Assembly: GCF_039526385.1 (NCBI RefSeq)
Contig: NZ_BAAAIX010000003.1
Location: 48,960-112,959 of the forward strand
Source: Luteococcus peritonei
Lineage (GTDB): Bacteria > Actinomycetota > Actinomycetes > Propionibacteriales > Propionibacteriaceae
DNA length: 64,000 nucleotides
Direction of reading: 5' to 3'
Position 1 is the stretch's first letter. Each line of letters starts with the position of its first letter. The notes below the pieces were generated by a model, which had not been told where the DNA came from, searched no databases, and saw only the letters and a list, made by a program, of their open reading frames with translations. Made by a program: the position numbers and the translations under genes. Positions 17,607 to 25,860 of this stretch are shown here, one piece after another.

Positions 17607-18629
17607 ATGCTCATCGCACAGCGTCCGACCCTGTCGGAAGAGGCCGTCGGCGAAAACCGTTCGCGCTTCATCATCGAGCCCCTGGAGCCCGGCTTCGGCT
17701 ACACCCTGGGCAACTCGCTGCGTCGCACCCTGCTGTCGTCCATCCCGGGCGCGGCCGTGACCAGCATCAAGATCGAGGGCAACCAGCACGAGTTCTCGAC
17801 CATCGAGGGTGTCGTCGAGGACGTCACCGAGCTGATCCTGAACCTCAAGAACCTGGTGCTGTCCTCCGAGGAGGACGAGCCCGTCACCATGTACCTGCGC
17901 AAGCAGGGTGCTGGTGAGATCACCGCGGCCGACATCCAGCCCCCGGCCGGTGTGGAGATCCACAACCCGGAGCTGCACATCGCCACCCTGAACGAGAACG
18001 GCAAGCTCGAGATGGAGCTGGTCGTGGAGCGTGGCCGTGGCTACGTCTCCAGCGCGCTGAACAACAACCCGGACGCCGAGATCGGCCGCATCCCGGTCGA
18101 CTCCATCTACAGCCCCGTGCTGAAGGTCACCTACAAGGTGGAGGCCACCCGCGTCGAGCAGCGCACCGACTTCGACAAGCTGATCGTCGACGTCGAGACC
18201 AAGCCCGCCATCCGTCCCCGCGACGCCATGGCCTCGGCCGGTCGCACCCTGGTGGAGCTCTTCGGCCTGGCCCGTGAGCTCAACGTCGACGCCGAGGGCG
18301 TCGAGATCGGCCCGTCGCCGGTCGACGAGCAGCTGGCGGCCGACCTGGCCCTGCCGGTGGAGGACCTGAACCTGACGGTTCGCTCCTACAACTGCCTCAA
18401 GCGCGAGGGCATCCACACCGTGGGTGAGCTGGTCTCGCGCAGCGAGCAGGACCTGCTCGACATCCGCAACTTCGGCTCCAAGTCCATCGACGAGGTCAAG
18501 CTGAAGCTGCACGAGATGGGCCTGTCCCTGAAGGACTCCGCTCCTGGCTTCGACCCGCTGCAGGCTGCGGATCGTTACGAGGACGACGTCGAGGGCGACG
18601 AGGACTTCGCCGAAACCGAGCAGTACTGA
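17607..18629 (+). CDS. rpoA: DNA-directed RNA polymerase subunit alpha
   Basis: 340 residues. Alpha dimerises to nucleate RNA polymerase assembly, and its C-terminal domain contacts UP elements and activators. The N-terminal domain has RFIIEPLEPGFGYTLGNSLRRTLLSSIPG (dimer and beta contact). The C-terminal domain has LNLTVRSYNCLKREGIHTVGELV with the DNA-contacting Arg and Asn. It ends in an acidic tail. An AAAAGGA ribosome-binding site precedes the ATG. It is preceded by a hairpin-rich gap and followed after 34 bp by rplQ. Confidence 0.97.
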   Translation: MLIAQRPTLSEEAVGENRSRFIIEPLEPGFGYTLGNSLRRTLLSSIPGAAVTSIKIEGNQHEFSTIEGVVEDVTELILNLKNLVLSSEEDEPVTMYLRKQGAGEITAADIQPPAGVEIHNPELHIATLNENGKLEMELVVERGRGYVSSALNNNPDAEIGRIPVDSIYSPVLKVTYKVEATRVEQRTDFDKLIVDVETKPAIRPRDAMASAGRTLVELFGLARELNVDAEGVEIGPSPVDEQLAADLALPVEDLNLTVRSYNCLKREGIHTVGELVSRSEQDLLDIRNFGSKSIDEVKLKLHEMGLSLKDSAPGFDPLQAADRYEDDVEGDEDFAETEQY

Positions 18630-18663
18630 ACCGCTCTGCTGACCAAGAATCTGGAGAACTGAC

Positions 18664-19302
18664 ATGCCTACACCCACCAAGGGTCCCCGCCTCGGCGGCA
18701 CCCCCACGCACGAGCGGATCATCCTGGCCAACCTGGCCAGCCAGCTGTTCGAGCACGGCCGGATCACCACCACCGAGACCAAGGCGAAGCGCGTTCGCCC
18801 GCTCGCGGAGAAGCTGATCAGCAAGGCCAAGCGCGGCGACCTGCACAACCGTCGCCTGGTGCTGAAGACCATCACCGATTCCGGTGTGGTCCACACCCTG
18901 TTCACCGAGATCGCCCCGCAGATGGCCGATCGCGACGGTGGCTACACCCGCATCACCAAGATCGGCAACCGCAAGGGCGACAACGCCCCCATGGCCGTCA
19001 TCGAGCTGGTGACCGAGGCCGTCGTCAAGAAGCCGGCTCGCTCCAAGGCCGCCCAGGCCGAGGACGTCAAGAGCCAGATCGCCGGTGCCTCCGCCGCCGA
19101 GACCCAGGCTCCCTCCGAGGCCGAGGTGGAGGGTGACGCCACCCCCGCCGCCGACCAGTCGGAGACCCCCGCCGTCGTCGAGAGCACCGAGAACATCGAG
19201 GCTCCCGAGCAGGGCGAGGCCACCGAGCCGGCCGTCGAGGCCGCCGAGGTCGAGTCCGGCACCACCGCGGACGCCGACGAGACCAAGGTGGAGCAGGCCT
19301 GA
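18664..19302 (+). CDS. rplQ: 50S ribosomal protein L17 with long acidic C-terminal extension
   Basis: 212 residues. The first ~120 are a normal L17: MPTPTKGPRLGGTPTHERIILANLASQLFEHGRI, TTTETKAKRVRPLAEKLI, KIGNRKGDNAPMAVIELV. L17 lines the peptide exit region of the 50S subunit. The remaining ~90 residues are a low-complexity tail rich in Glu, Ala, Thr and Val with few basic residues. Extensions of L17 are known in actinobacteria, but this one nearly doubles the protein. GGAGAACTGAC precedes the ATG. It ends the operon before a strong terminator. Confidence 0.96.
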   Translation: MPTPTKGPRLGGTPTHERIILANLASQLFEHGRITTTETKAKRVRPLAEKLISKAKRGDLHNRRLVLKTITDSGVVHTLFTEIAPQMADRDGGYTRITKIGNRKGDNAPMAVIELVTEAVVKKPARSKAAQAEDVKSQIAGASAAETQAPSEAEVEGDATPAADQSETPAVVESTENIEAPEQGEATEPAVEAAEVESGTTADADETKVEQA

Positions 19303-19324
19303 TCCGTCCGCTATACGAACCGCC

Positions 19325-19358
19325 CGAGGGGCGCCCCACCACGGTGGGGCGCCCCTCG
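19325..19358 (+). terminator. Terminator of the infA-rplQ group
   Basis: A near-perfect 16-bp stem (19325-19340 with 19343-19358) begins 22 bp after rplQ; the -10 box of the next gene follows within 11 bp. Confidence 0.8.
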
Positions 19359-19368
19359 TCGCGTTCGC

Positions 19369-19374
19369 TAGGCT
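19369..19374 (+). promoter_or_regulatory. Leaderless -10 box of the GT4 gene
   Basis: TAGGCT ends 6 nt before the ATG at 19381. Confidence 0.55.
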
Positions 19375-19380
19375 CGGGCC

Positions 19381-20496
19381 ATGACTTTGCGGATCGCCCA
19401 GCTGGCCAACTTCGTGGGTCCGGTCTCGGGCGGCATGAGGGTGGCGATCGACGCCCTGGGCCAGGGCTATGTCGAGGCGGGTCACGAGCGCATCCTGGTG
19501 ATCCCGGGTGAGCAGGACAGCACCACCGAGACCGAGCACGGCATCGTGGTGCAGGTGCGTTCGCCGCGGATCAGCCGCGACTACCGCATGGTGGCGACCC
19601 CGTGGCGGGCGCTCAAGGTGCTGGAGCGCTTCCGGCCCACCTCGGTGGAGGTGAGCGACAAGTGGACCCTCTCCCCGGCGGCGCGCTGGGCCCGGCGCCA
19701 CCAGGTGGGCTCGGTGCTGTTCAGCCACGAGCGGCTCGACGACATGCTCTCCGGTTGGCTGCGGGCCCAGTTCGGCGTCGAGACCGCCGTCGGCGCCCTG
19801 AATCGGCGCCTGGTCAAGGAGTTCGACGCGATCGTGGTGACCAGTGACTATGCCGCCGAGGAGTTCGCGGACCTGGGCGCCGACCTGGTGAAGGTGCCGC
19901 TGGGCGTCGACCTGGCCACCTTCGACCCCAGCCGTGGGCAACCGGCCGACGACGGTCTGGTGAAGCTGTGCTACGTGGGCCGGATGTCGCACGAGAAGAA
20001 CCCCGAGCTGGGCATGCGGGCGGCCATGGAGCTGCACCGTCGCGGCCTGCCGGTACGGATGGACCTCTACGGCGTGGGCCCGGACCTGGAGCGGATGAAG
20101 GCCGAGTCCGCCGGCTACCCGGTGAGCTTCCACGGCTTCGTCAGGGGCCGCGAGAAGGTGGCGGAGGCCTTCGCCCGCAGCGACATCTCGATGTCTGTCT
20201 GCCCCTCGGAGACCTTCGGCCTGGCGGTGCTGGAGGCCTTGGCCTGCGGCACGCCCGTGGTCACCAGTGACCGCGGGGGCGCCCACGAGCTGGTGGACGC
20301 CGGCTCGGGGGAGAGCGGCCCGCCCGATCCTGCCGGACTGGCGGATGCCGTGGAACGGCTGGTGCCCCGGCTGGGGCCGGACCTGCGCCGGGCCGCCAGG
20401 GCCCGCGCCGAACAGTTCACCTGGGCCGCCAGCGTCGAGCGGATGCTGGAGCTGCACCACCGGATGGCCGACAAGTACCAGGAGGCAGGCCGATGA
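19381..20496 (+). CDS. Glycosyltransferase family 4 protein
   Basis: 371 residues with a GT-B fold. The N-terminal acceptor domain starts MTLRIAQLANFVGPVSGGMR with the Gly-rich loop. The C-terminal domain begins at LCYVGRMSHEKNPELGMRAA and contains the donor-binding E-x7-E motif in CPSETFGLAVLEALACGTPVV. It transfers a sugar, probably from a nucleotide-sugar, to a lipid or glycan acceptor at the cytosolic membrane face; neither is readable. A close second type (MgtA-like) is encoded at 54-55 kb. It overlaps the next gene by ATGA, so the two are coupled. A TAGGCT box 6 nt before the ATG suggests a leaderless mRNA. Confidence 0.85.
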   Translation: MTLRIAQLANFVGPVSGGMRVAIDALGQGYVEAGHERILVIPGEQDSTTETEHGIVVQVRSPRISRDYRMVATPWRALKVLERFRPTSVEVSDKWTLSPAARWARRHQVGSVLFSHERLDDMLSGWLRAQFGVETAVGALNRRLVKEFDAIVVTSDYAAEEFADLGADLVKVPLGVDLATFDPSRGQPADDGLVKLCYVGRMSHEKNPELGMRAAMELHRRGLPVRMDLYGVGPDLERMKAESAGYPVSFHGFVRGREKVAEAFARSDISMSVCPSETFGLAVLEALACGTPVVTSDRGGAHELVDAGSGESGPPDPAGLADAVERLVPRLGPDLRRAARARAEQFTWAASVERMLELHHRMADKYQEAGR

Positions 20497-21107
20497 GCCG
20501 CACGTCGAGAACCCTCGCCCTCACCGGGGCATCCGCCGCCCTGCTGGCGCCGGCCCTGCTCACCGCCCCGCGGCCCACCGGGCCGGGCCTGGACGTGGAG
20601 CAGGTGACCAGCAGCTGCCGTGCCAGCGGTCTGGCGGGCTGGGAACTGGTGGACCGTGCCACCCGCAGCGTCCACGACGGCTTCACCCACCACTCGCTGT
20701 GGCACCTGTGGGAGAGCCCGACGCAGGCCCTGCGGCACGGCCGCGGCTGGTCGGGACAGTACAACCGGGCGCTGGCCCAGGTGCTGCGCTCACTGGGCTT
20801 CCAGGTGGTCGTGGTCCATGCCAGCCGGGTGCGCGGCCTGGGTCGCAACCCGTGGTGGCAGACCGGCCACACCTGGCTGCAGGTCACCCACCAGGGCCGC
20901 ACGCTGGACGTCTGTGCCTCCCGGCCGGACAACCGTGCCGGGCAGGTGGGCTTCGTGCCGATGACCCAGGTGCGGCCGGTGCACCCGTGGACCCGTGAGG
21001 TGGTCACGGCCGCGCTGGTGCCCGTGGTGGCCGTCGAGGGCTGGCGGATGCTGCTGGGCGGTGATCTGCCGCGCTGGCTCTACCGGGGCTTCGACGAACC
21101 GCTCTGA
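20493..21107 (+). CDS. Exported transglutaminase-like protein with Ser at the Cys position
   Basis: 204 residues with a short hydrophobic N-terminal helix (LALTGASAALLAPALL) suggesting export or membrane anchoring. The middle resembles a transglutaminase-like core. GWSGQYNRALAQVLRSLGFQ matches the G-x-C-x-x-Y-A-x-x-x-A-x-L-L-R-x-x-G pattern except that Ser stands where the catalytic Cys is expected. GHTWLQVTHQGRTLDVC supplies the expected His and Asp. It may be inactive or use Ser. It is translationally coupled to the glycosyltransferase, so a role in cell-surface glycan or protein modification is inferred. I am confident of the gene, less so of the fold. Confidence 0.6.
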   Translation: MSRTSRTLALTGASAALLAPALLTAPRPTGPGLDVEQVTSSCRASGLAGWELVDRATRSVHDGFTHHSLWHLWESPTQALRHGRGWSGQYNRALAQVLRSLGFQVVVVHASRVRGLGRNPWWQTGHTWLQVTHQGRTLDVCASRPDNRAGQVGFVPMTQVRPVHPWTREVVTAALVPVVAVEGWRMLLGGDLPRWLYRGFDEPL

Positions 21108-21133
21108 GACGCCATCACGGTCCTGTCCCGACG

Positions 21134-21177
21134 ACGAAGGGCCGGCCGCTCCCGAGGGGGAGTGGCCGGCCCTTCGT
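21134..21177. terminator. Bidirectional terminator
   Basis: A 20-bp stem (21134-21153 with 21158-21177, one G-U pair, GAGG loop) lies between convergent genes. Confidence 0.85.
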
Positions 21178-21192
21178 GCTGCCGAGGTTGGC

Positions 21193-22419
21193 TCAGGCGG
21201 CGTGCGCGCAGCCCCAGGGCTGCAGGCCACGCTGGGCGTAGAGCTTGTTGGCGATGGTGATCTGCTGGGCGCGGCTGGCCAGGTTGGCCGTCGGGGCGTA
21301 GGCGCCGCCGCCGTTGGCCAGCCAGGTCTGGCGGTCGAACTGCAGGCCGCCGTAGTAGCCGTTGCCGGTGTTGATGGACCAGTTGCCGCCCGACTCGCAC
21401 TGCGCGATCCGGTCCCACATGGCCGCGCGGGCCAGGTTGGAACCGCCGGCGCTGCTGGAGCTGCTGCTCGAGGCGGTCTTCGTCGAGGCCGTGGCGCTGG
21501 TCTTCTCGGCCGGCTTCGAGCGGGTGCTCGACGAGGAGGAGCTCGACGAGGAGGAGCTGGTGGAGGCCTTCTCCACCTCGGGCTCGTCCTGGCGGGTGCC
21601 CACGGTGACCTTCTCGGTGACGGGCTTGGTGGTGACCTTGCTGCTGACCAGCTTCTTGCCGGTCTGCTTGCCGTCGGTGAGGGTGATCAGCCAGGTCTTG
21701 GTGGTGACGCCGTCCTTGCCCTCGGTGGTCACCTTGGTGGTGCCCGCGTCGAGGCTGTCGGAGCGGGTGCGCACCGTCTCGTGCTCGATCGGCTCGGTGC
21801 TGGTGGTCTGCTTGGTGGTGACGCGCTGCACGGTCACCGCCAGCTTGTCCGTGACAGGAGCGTTCAGGGCGGGCTTGACGACGTCCTTGGCGCCCACGGC
21901 GATCTTCTGCTCGGCGAGCAGGTCCCTGACGGTGGCGGCGGTGGACTCCACCGAACTCTTCTTGCCGGCCACCACCAGGCTGACCTGCTTCGGGGTCACC
22001 ACGTCCACGGCCAGGCCCTGGCGGCCCAGCGGCGTGGAGCGGCTCACCGAGGTGCGCGCATCCGCGTCGGTGACGCCCAGCTGGCGCAGCGCATGGTCCA
22101 GGGTGGTGGCGGTGGTCCACACCAGCGTCTTCTTGCCGTCCAGGGTGACGGTGAGGGGGCGGCCGTAGTTGACCGTGATCTCGGTGCCGTCGCTGATCGG
22201 GCTGTTGCTCGACGGGACGACCGAGTCGTGCTCGCCCAGCGTGATGCCCTTGGCCTGCAGGGCGTCGGCCACGGTGCCCCCGAAGGTGTGCACCTCGGTG
22301 GCCGGTGCGCCGTCGACAGCCACCTGGACCTCCTTGTCGGCGACGGTGTACCCGACGCCGCCCAGGGCGGCCACGGCCGCCGTTGCTGAGGCGATGATCC
22401 CGATGGTCTTGTTCTTCAC
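21193..22419 (-). CDS. rpf: Resuscitation-promoting factor (DUF348, G5, Rpf transglycosylase)
   Basis: 408 residues from the GTG at 22419, which has a GAGGGAG ribosome-binding site 4 nt upstream. Domains in order: signal/anchor helix (residues ~5-28), three DUF348 repeats (to about 200), a G5 domain (about 205-285), a Ser-rich linker with runs of 11 and 7 serines, and a C-terminal Rpf domain (about 335-408). The Rpf domain has the catalytic Glu in AQCESGGNWSINTGNGYYGG and the GLQFDRQTW segment. Rpf proteins cleave peptidoglycan glycan strands and promote growth resumption. A hairpin of about 12 bp lies 40-75 nt upstream of the start. Confidence 0.93.
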   Translation of the reverse strand: MKNKTIGIIASATAAVAALGGVGYTVADKEVQVAVDGAPATEVHTFGGTVADALQAKGITLGEHDSVVPSSNSPISDGTEITVNYGRPLTVTLDGKKTLVWTTATTLDHALRQLGVTDADARTSVSRSTPLGRQGLAVDVVTPKQVSLVVAGKKSSVESTAATVRDLLAEQKIAVGAKDVVKPALNAPVTDKLAVTVQRVTTKQTTSTEPIEHETVRTRSDSLDAGTTKVTTEGKDGVTTKTWLITLTDGKQTGKKLVSSKVTTKPVTEKVTVGTRQDEPEVEKASTSSSSSSSSSSSTRSKPAEKTSATASTKTASSSSSSSAGGSNLARAAMWDRIAQCESGGNWSINTGNGYYGGLQFDRQTWLANGGGAYAPTANLASRAQQITIANKLYAQRGLQPWGCAHAA

Positions 22420-22461
22420 TGCGCTCCCTCGTCCTTGGCTTCCTCCATTGTGCAACCTTGC

Positions 22462-22495
22462 TGAGAAAATCCCGAACGGGACGCGGGTTTTCTCA
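22462..22495 (-). promoter_or_regulatory. Hairpin upstream of rpf
   Basis: TGAGAAAA(T)CCCG pairs with CGGGTTTTCTCA: 12 bp with one bulged base, AT-rich relative to its surroundings. On the minus strand it overlaps a possible promoter (TTCGGG, 18 nt, CACAAT). It may be an operator or a 5' UTR element. Confidence 0.4.
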
Positions 22496-22528
22496 GGTTC
22501 GCCCCAGAAGCGGGCCCCAGGACGCGAA

Positions 22529-22557
22529 GAGCCCCCGCCACGAGGGGGCGGGGGCTC
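22529..22557 (-). terminator. Terminator of the superoxide dismutase gene
   Basis: A perfect 11-bp stem (22529-22539 with 22547-22557) lies 19 bp after the sodA stop on the minus strand. Confidence 0.75.
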
Positions 22558-22575
22558 ATCGGAACGGCGGGCGGC

Positions 22576-23178
22576 TCAGGCCTGACGGGCCTTGGTGAGG
22601 CGCTCGGTGACGTCGGCCCAGTTGACGACATTCCACCAGGCCTCGACGTAGTCGGCCTTCACGTTCTTGTACTGCAGGTAGTAGGCGTGCTCCCACATGT
22701 CGAGCTGGAGCAGCGGGGTCTGGCCCAGCGGGACATTGCCCTGCTGGTCGAAGAGCTGCAGCACGTTGAGGCGCTTGCCCAGGCCGTCCCAGGCCAGCAC
22801 GGACCAGCCGGAACCCTGGATCGCCTTGGCGTTCTCGTTGAACTGCTTCTGGAAGCCGTCGAAGGAGCCGAAGAACTCGTCCAGCGCGCTGGCCAGCTCG
22901 CCCTCGGGGCGGCCGCCGCCGTTGGGGGTCATGTTCTTCCAGAAGACGGAGTGGTTCACGTGACCGCCCAGGTGGAAGGCCAGGTCCTTCTCCAGCTTGT
23001 TGATGTTGGCGAAGTCACCCTTGGCGCGGGCCTCCTCCATCTTCTCCAGCGCGGTGTTGGCGCCGTCCACGTAGGTCTTGTGGTGCTTGGAGTGGTGCAG
23101 CTCCATGATCTCCGGAGCGATGTGCGGGGCCAGGGCGCCGTAGTCGTAGTCGAGATCGGGCAGGGTGTAGACAGCCAT
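22576..23178 (-). CDS. sodA: Superoxide dismutase (Fe/Mn family)
   Basis: 200 residues from the ATG at 23178, with a GAGGAG ribosome-binding site. It dismutates superoxide to oxygen and peroxide. The metal ligands are His in IMELHHSKHHKTYVDG, His in GHVNHSVFWKNM, and Asp and His in LQLDMWEHAYYLQYKN. From memory the sequence is very close to the Propionibacterium enzyme that works with either Fe or Mn (MAVYTLPxLxYDY start, NKLEKDLAFxLxGHVNHSVFWKNM). Metal preference cannot be read here. It is monocistronic, with its own terminator. Confidence 0.96.
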   Translation of the reverse strand: MAVYTLPDLDYDYGALAPHIAPEIMELHHSKHHKTYVDGANTALEKMEEARAKGDFANINKLEKDLAFHLGGHVNHSVFWKNMTPNGGGRPEGELASALDEFFGSFDGFQKQFNENAKAIQGSGWSVLAWDGLGKRLNVLQLFDQQGNVPLGQTPLLQLDMWEHAYYLQYKNVKADYVEAWWNVVNWADVTERLTKARQA

Positions 23179-23437
23179 GTTCTCCTCTTCCGTCAATCAC
23201 CGGGCGGGGTGGCCCGGCGGGGCCCGGTGGTGCGGCCCATGTAGCGGTCAACCCCGATGCTAGGCAATTTGTTCCCGACCCGCGAGGGCTGCGGCGACGA
23301 TTCAGCCCGTGGTGAAGACGGCTGGCCTGCGCTCCGGCAGGCGGTCGGGGGGGCGGCCGTCCTCAAGTGGTGCGCTGGGGTGCTGCTCTGCACGATCGGA
23401 CGTTGTGGCGGGCGGGTGCGCGGAGTTGGATGGAGGG

Positions 23438-24247
23438 GTGATCGCCCAGAACCCGCCGGCGGTGCCGGCCCTGATGATGCACGGCCTGTGCAAGGCCTTC
23501 GGCAGCCCGGCGACCGGCTGGAAGGTGGCCGTCGACCAGCTCTCGCTGCGGGTGCCGGCCGGCTGCCTGTTCGGACTGGTCGGGCCCAACGGTGCGGGCA
23601 AGACCACCAGCCTGTCGATGGCCACCGGCCTGCTGCGTCCCGACGCGGGCCGCGTCGAGGTCTGGGGCCATGACGTGTGGAGCGACCCTGCCGGGGCGAA
23701 GGCCGTGATGGGCGTGCTGCCCGACGGGATGCGCCTGTTCGACCGGCTCAGCGGGCTGGAGCTGCTGCGCTTCAGCGCCCAGATGCGCCGGGTGCCGCCC
23801 GACCAGGTGGAGCAGCGTTCCCAGGCGCTGCTGGAGGCGCTCGGGCTGGCCGGGGACGCCAACACACTGGTCTGTGACTACTCGGCGGGCATGACCAAGA
23901 AGATCGGGCTGGCCTGCGCCCTGGTGCACAACCCGCGCCTGCTGGTGCTCGACGAGCCGTTCGAGGCGGTCGACCCGGTCTCCGGGCAGGCGATCCGGCA
24001 GATCCTGCGCGACTTCGTCGCCGGGGGCGGCACCGTGGTGCTGTCCAGCCACGTGATGGAGCTGGTGGAGAGCCTGTGCGATGCCGTGGCGGTGGTCTCC
24101 GCCGGACGGATCCTGGCCGCCGGCACCGTCGAGCAGGTGCGCGCCGGGCGGAGCCTGCAGGAACGTTTCGTGGAGATGGTCGGCGGCGGGCGAGCGGATG
24201 CAGGAGAGGGGCTGACATGGTTGGGACACTCGTCCGCCTCAAACTGA
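23438..24247 (+). CDS. ABC transporter ATP-binding protein
   Basis: 269 residues from the GTG at 23438, just after GGAGG; an ATG pair at about 23476 is an alternative start. It powers an exporter-type (ABC-2-like) transporter. Walker A GPNGAGKTTSLSMATGLL, the Q-loop region AVMGVLPDG, signature YSAGMTKKIGLACAL (a degenerate LSGGQ) and Walker B LLVLDEPFEAVDPVS with the H-loop SSHVMELVE are visible. The final 31 bases overlap the permease gene. The substrate is unknown. Confidence 0.88.
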   Translation: MIAQNPPAVPALMMHGLCKAFGSPATGWKVAVDQLSLRVPAGCLFGLVGPNGAGKTTSLSMATGLLRPDAGRVEVWGHDVWSDPAGAKAVMGVLPDGMRLFDRLSGLELLRFSAQMRRVPPDQVEQRSQALLEALGLAGDANTLVCDYSAGMTKKIGLACALVHNPRLLVLDEPFEAVDPVSGQAIRQILRDFVAGGGTVVLSSHVMELVESLCDAVAVVSAGRILAAGTVEQVRAGRSLQERFVEMVGGGRADAGEGLTWLGHSSASN

Positions 24248-25815
24248 GGCTGATGTCGCGCGCCCTGCGGGGCAAGGCCGTGCTGATCCTGGGCGCGGTG
24301 CTGGCAGGGCTGTACCTGCTGGGCGCCTTCGCCGTCATCGCCGGCGGCCTGTTCCTGCTGCGGGGCGAGGCGCTCGACCTTCGCGGCGGGCTGACCACCG
24401 CCGGTTTCGCAGCCCTCACGCTGGCCTGGCCACTGACCACGCTGGTGGTGGTGGGCTCCGACCAGACCCTCGACCCGGGACGCTTCGCGCTCTACCCGGT
24501 GCGGGCACGCCAGCTGCTGCCCGGGCTGCTGGTGGTGGGCCTGGTGGGCCTGGGTGGGATCTTCACCTGCGCCTGTGCGCTGGCCTACGTGGTGAGCTGG
24601 TCTGCCGACGCCGGCCAGATGGCCGCGGCCGTGGTGGGCGCCGTGCTGGGCGTGCTGACCTGCGTGCTGCTGGCCCGCACCCTGACCAGCTGGTTCTCCA
24701 GCGCGCTCACCAGCCGCCGCTACCGCGATTCCGCCGCGCTGGTGCTCGGCCTGTTGGGCATGGTCTTCGGTGTCGGCGCCCAGTTCCTCGGCCGCTGGGT
24801 GCAGGCTGCCGACCAGGTGGCCGACCGGGCCCGGGCGATGGCCGGTGCGCTCGGTTGGAGCCCGCTCGGGTGGGCCTGGTCGCTGCCCTGGGCGGTGGGA
24901 CGTGGTGACTGGCTGGCCGCGGGCCTCCGGCTGGCGCTCGCCGCCGGCCTGGTGGTGCTGCTCTGGTGGGCCTGGGGGCGGGCCCTGGATCGCGCGCTGG
25001 TCAGCCCGCTGGAGGCACGCAGCGGCGGGGGCAGGGCCAAGGAGCACGGCCTGGCCGACCGGCTGGTGCCCACCGGCCCGGTGGGTGCGATCGCGGGACG
25101 TTCGCTGCGCTACTGGCGACGAGACCCTCGCCACCTGGTGCAACTGGCCAGCGTCGCGCTGATGCCGGTGCTGATCGCCGCCCCCGTGCTGGTCAACCAG
25201 GGCGACTCGATGTCGATGGGTCGTGGCGTGCTCGCCTTCCCGGTGGGGGCCATGATCGTGGTGATGGGCATGGTGGTGGCCCAGGAGATCGGCTACGACG
25301 GCAGCGCCCTGTGGATGGAGATCTCCGCCGGGGTGCGGGGCCACGAGGACCGGCTGGGCCGGCTGGTGGCCTGCGCCTGGCTGCTGCTGCCGCTGGTCCT
25401 GGTGATCGACCTGGTCTTCCTGGCGGTGAGCGGCTACTGGTCCGAGGCCCCCGCACTGGTCGGCGCCTCGCTCGGCGCGACGCTGGCCTGCGCCGGGGTG
25501 GGCAGCGTCACGGGCGCGCTGTGGCAGGTGCCGCAACCGCCGCCCGGCAACGGCGGCCTGGCCCGCTCCTCCGGTGGAGGCGTGGCCGCACTGCTGATGT
25601 CGCTGGCCAGCATGGTGGGCGGGCTGGTGGTCAGTGCGCCGGTCTGGCTGCCCGCCCTGCTGCAGGATGCGATCGGCCACTGGGTCGGCTGGGCGCTGCT
25701 GCCCTGGGGGTTGGCCTATGGCTGTCTGGCCTGCTGGCTCGGCATCCGGTGGGGTGGCTCCCTGCTGGAGCGGCGCTGGCCGGAGGTGCTGCGTGAGGTG
25801 ACCTGGACCGGCTGA
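24217..25815 (+). CDS. Large ABC transporter permease
   Basis: 532 residues from the ATG at 24217, inside the end of the ATPase gene, with a GGAGAGG ribosome-binding site. Around twelve hydrophobic helices are visible in two blocks (about residues 20-260 and 330-520), separated by a cytosolic stretch with charged residues (EARSGGGRAKEHGLADRL). The arrangement resembles two ABC-2-type halves fused. No substrate can be inferred. The base composition is like that of its neighbours, so there is no sign of recent transfer. The pair is convergent with the two-component operon downstream. Confidence 0.85.
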   Translation: MVGTLVRLKLRLMSRALRGKAVLILGAVLAGLYLLGAFAVIAGGLFLLRGEALDLRGGLTTAGFAALTLAWPLTTLVVVGSDQTLDPGRFALYPVRARQLLPGLLVVGLVGLGGIFTCACALAYVVSWSADAGQMAAAVVGAVLGVLTCVLLARTLTSWFSSALTSRRYRDSAALVLGLLGMVFGVGAQFLGRWVQAADQVADRARAMAGALGWSPLGWAWSLPWAVGRGDWLAAGLRLALAAGLVVLLWWAWGRALDRALVSPLEARSGGGRAKEHGLADRLVPTGPVGAIAGRSLRYWRRDPRHLVQLASVALMPVLIAAPVLVNQGDSMSMGRGVLAFPVGAMIVVMGMVVAQEIGYDGSALWMEISAGVRGHEDRLGRLVACAWLLLPLVLVIDLVFLAVSGYWSEAPALVGASLGATLACAGVGSVTGALWQVPQPPPGNGGLARSSGGGVAALLMSLASMVGGLVVSAPVWLPALLQDAIGHWVGWALLPWGLAYGCLACWLGIRWGGSLLERRWPEVLREVTWTG

Positions 25816-25860
25816 CGGTTCCTGACCCGCCTCGGCACCGCCAGGCATGGCTGTCCGCCC

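Noticed and set aside
22420..22575. ydaO-type c-di-AMP riboswitch upstream of rpf
   Set aside because: The gap is only 156 nt, contains the sodA terminator and lacks the conserved ydaO sequence boxes.
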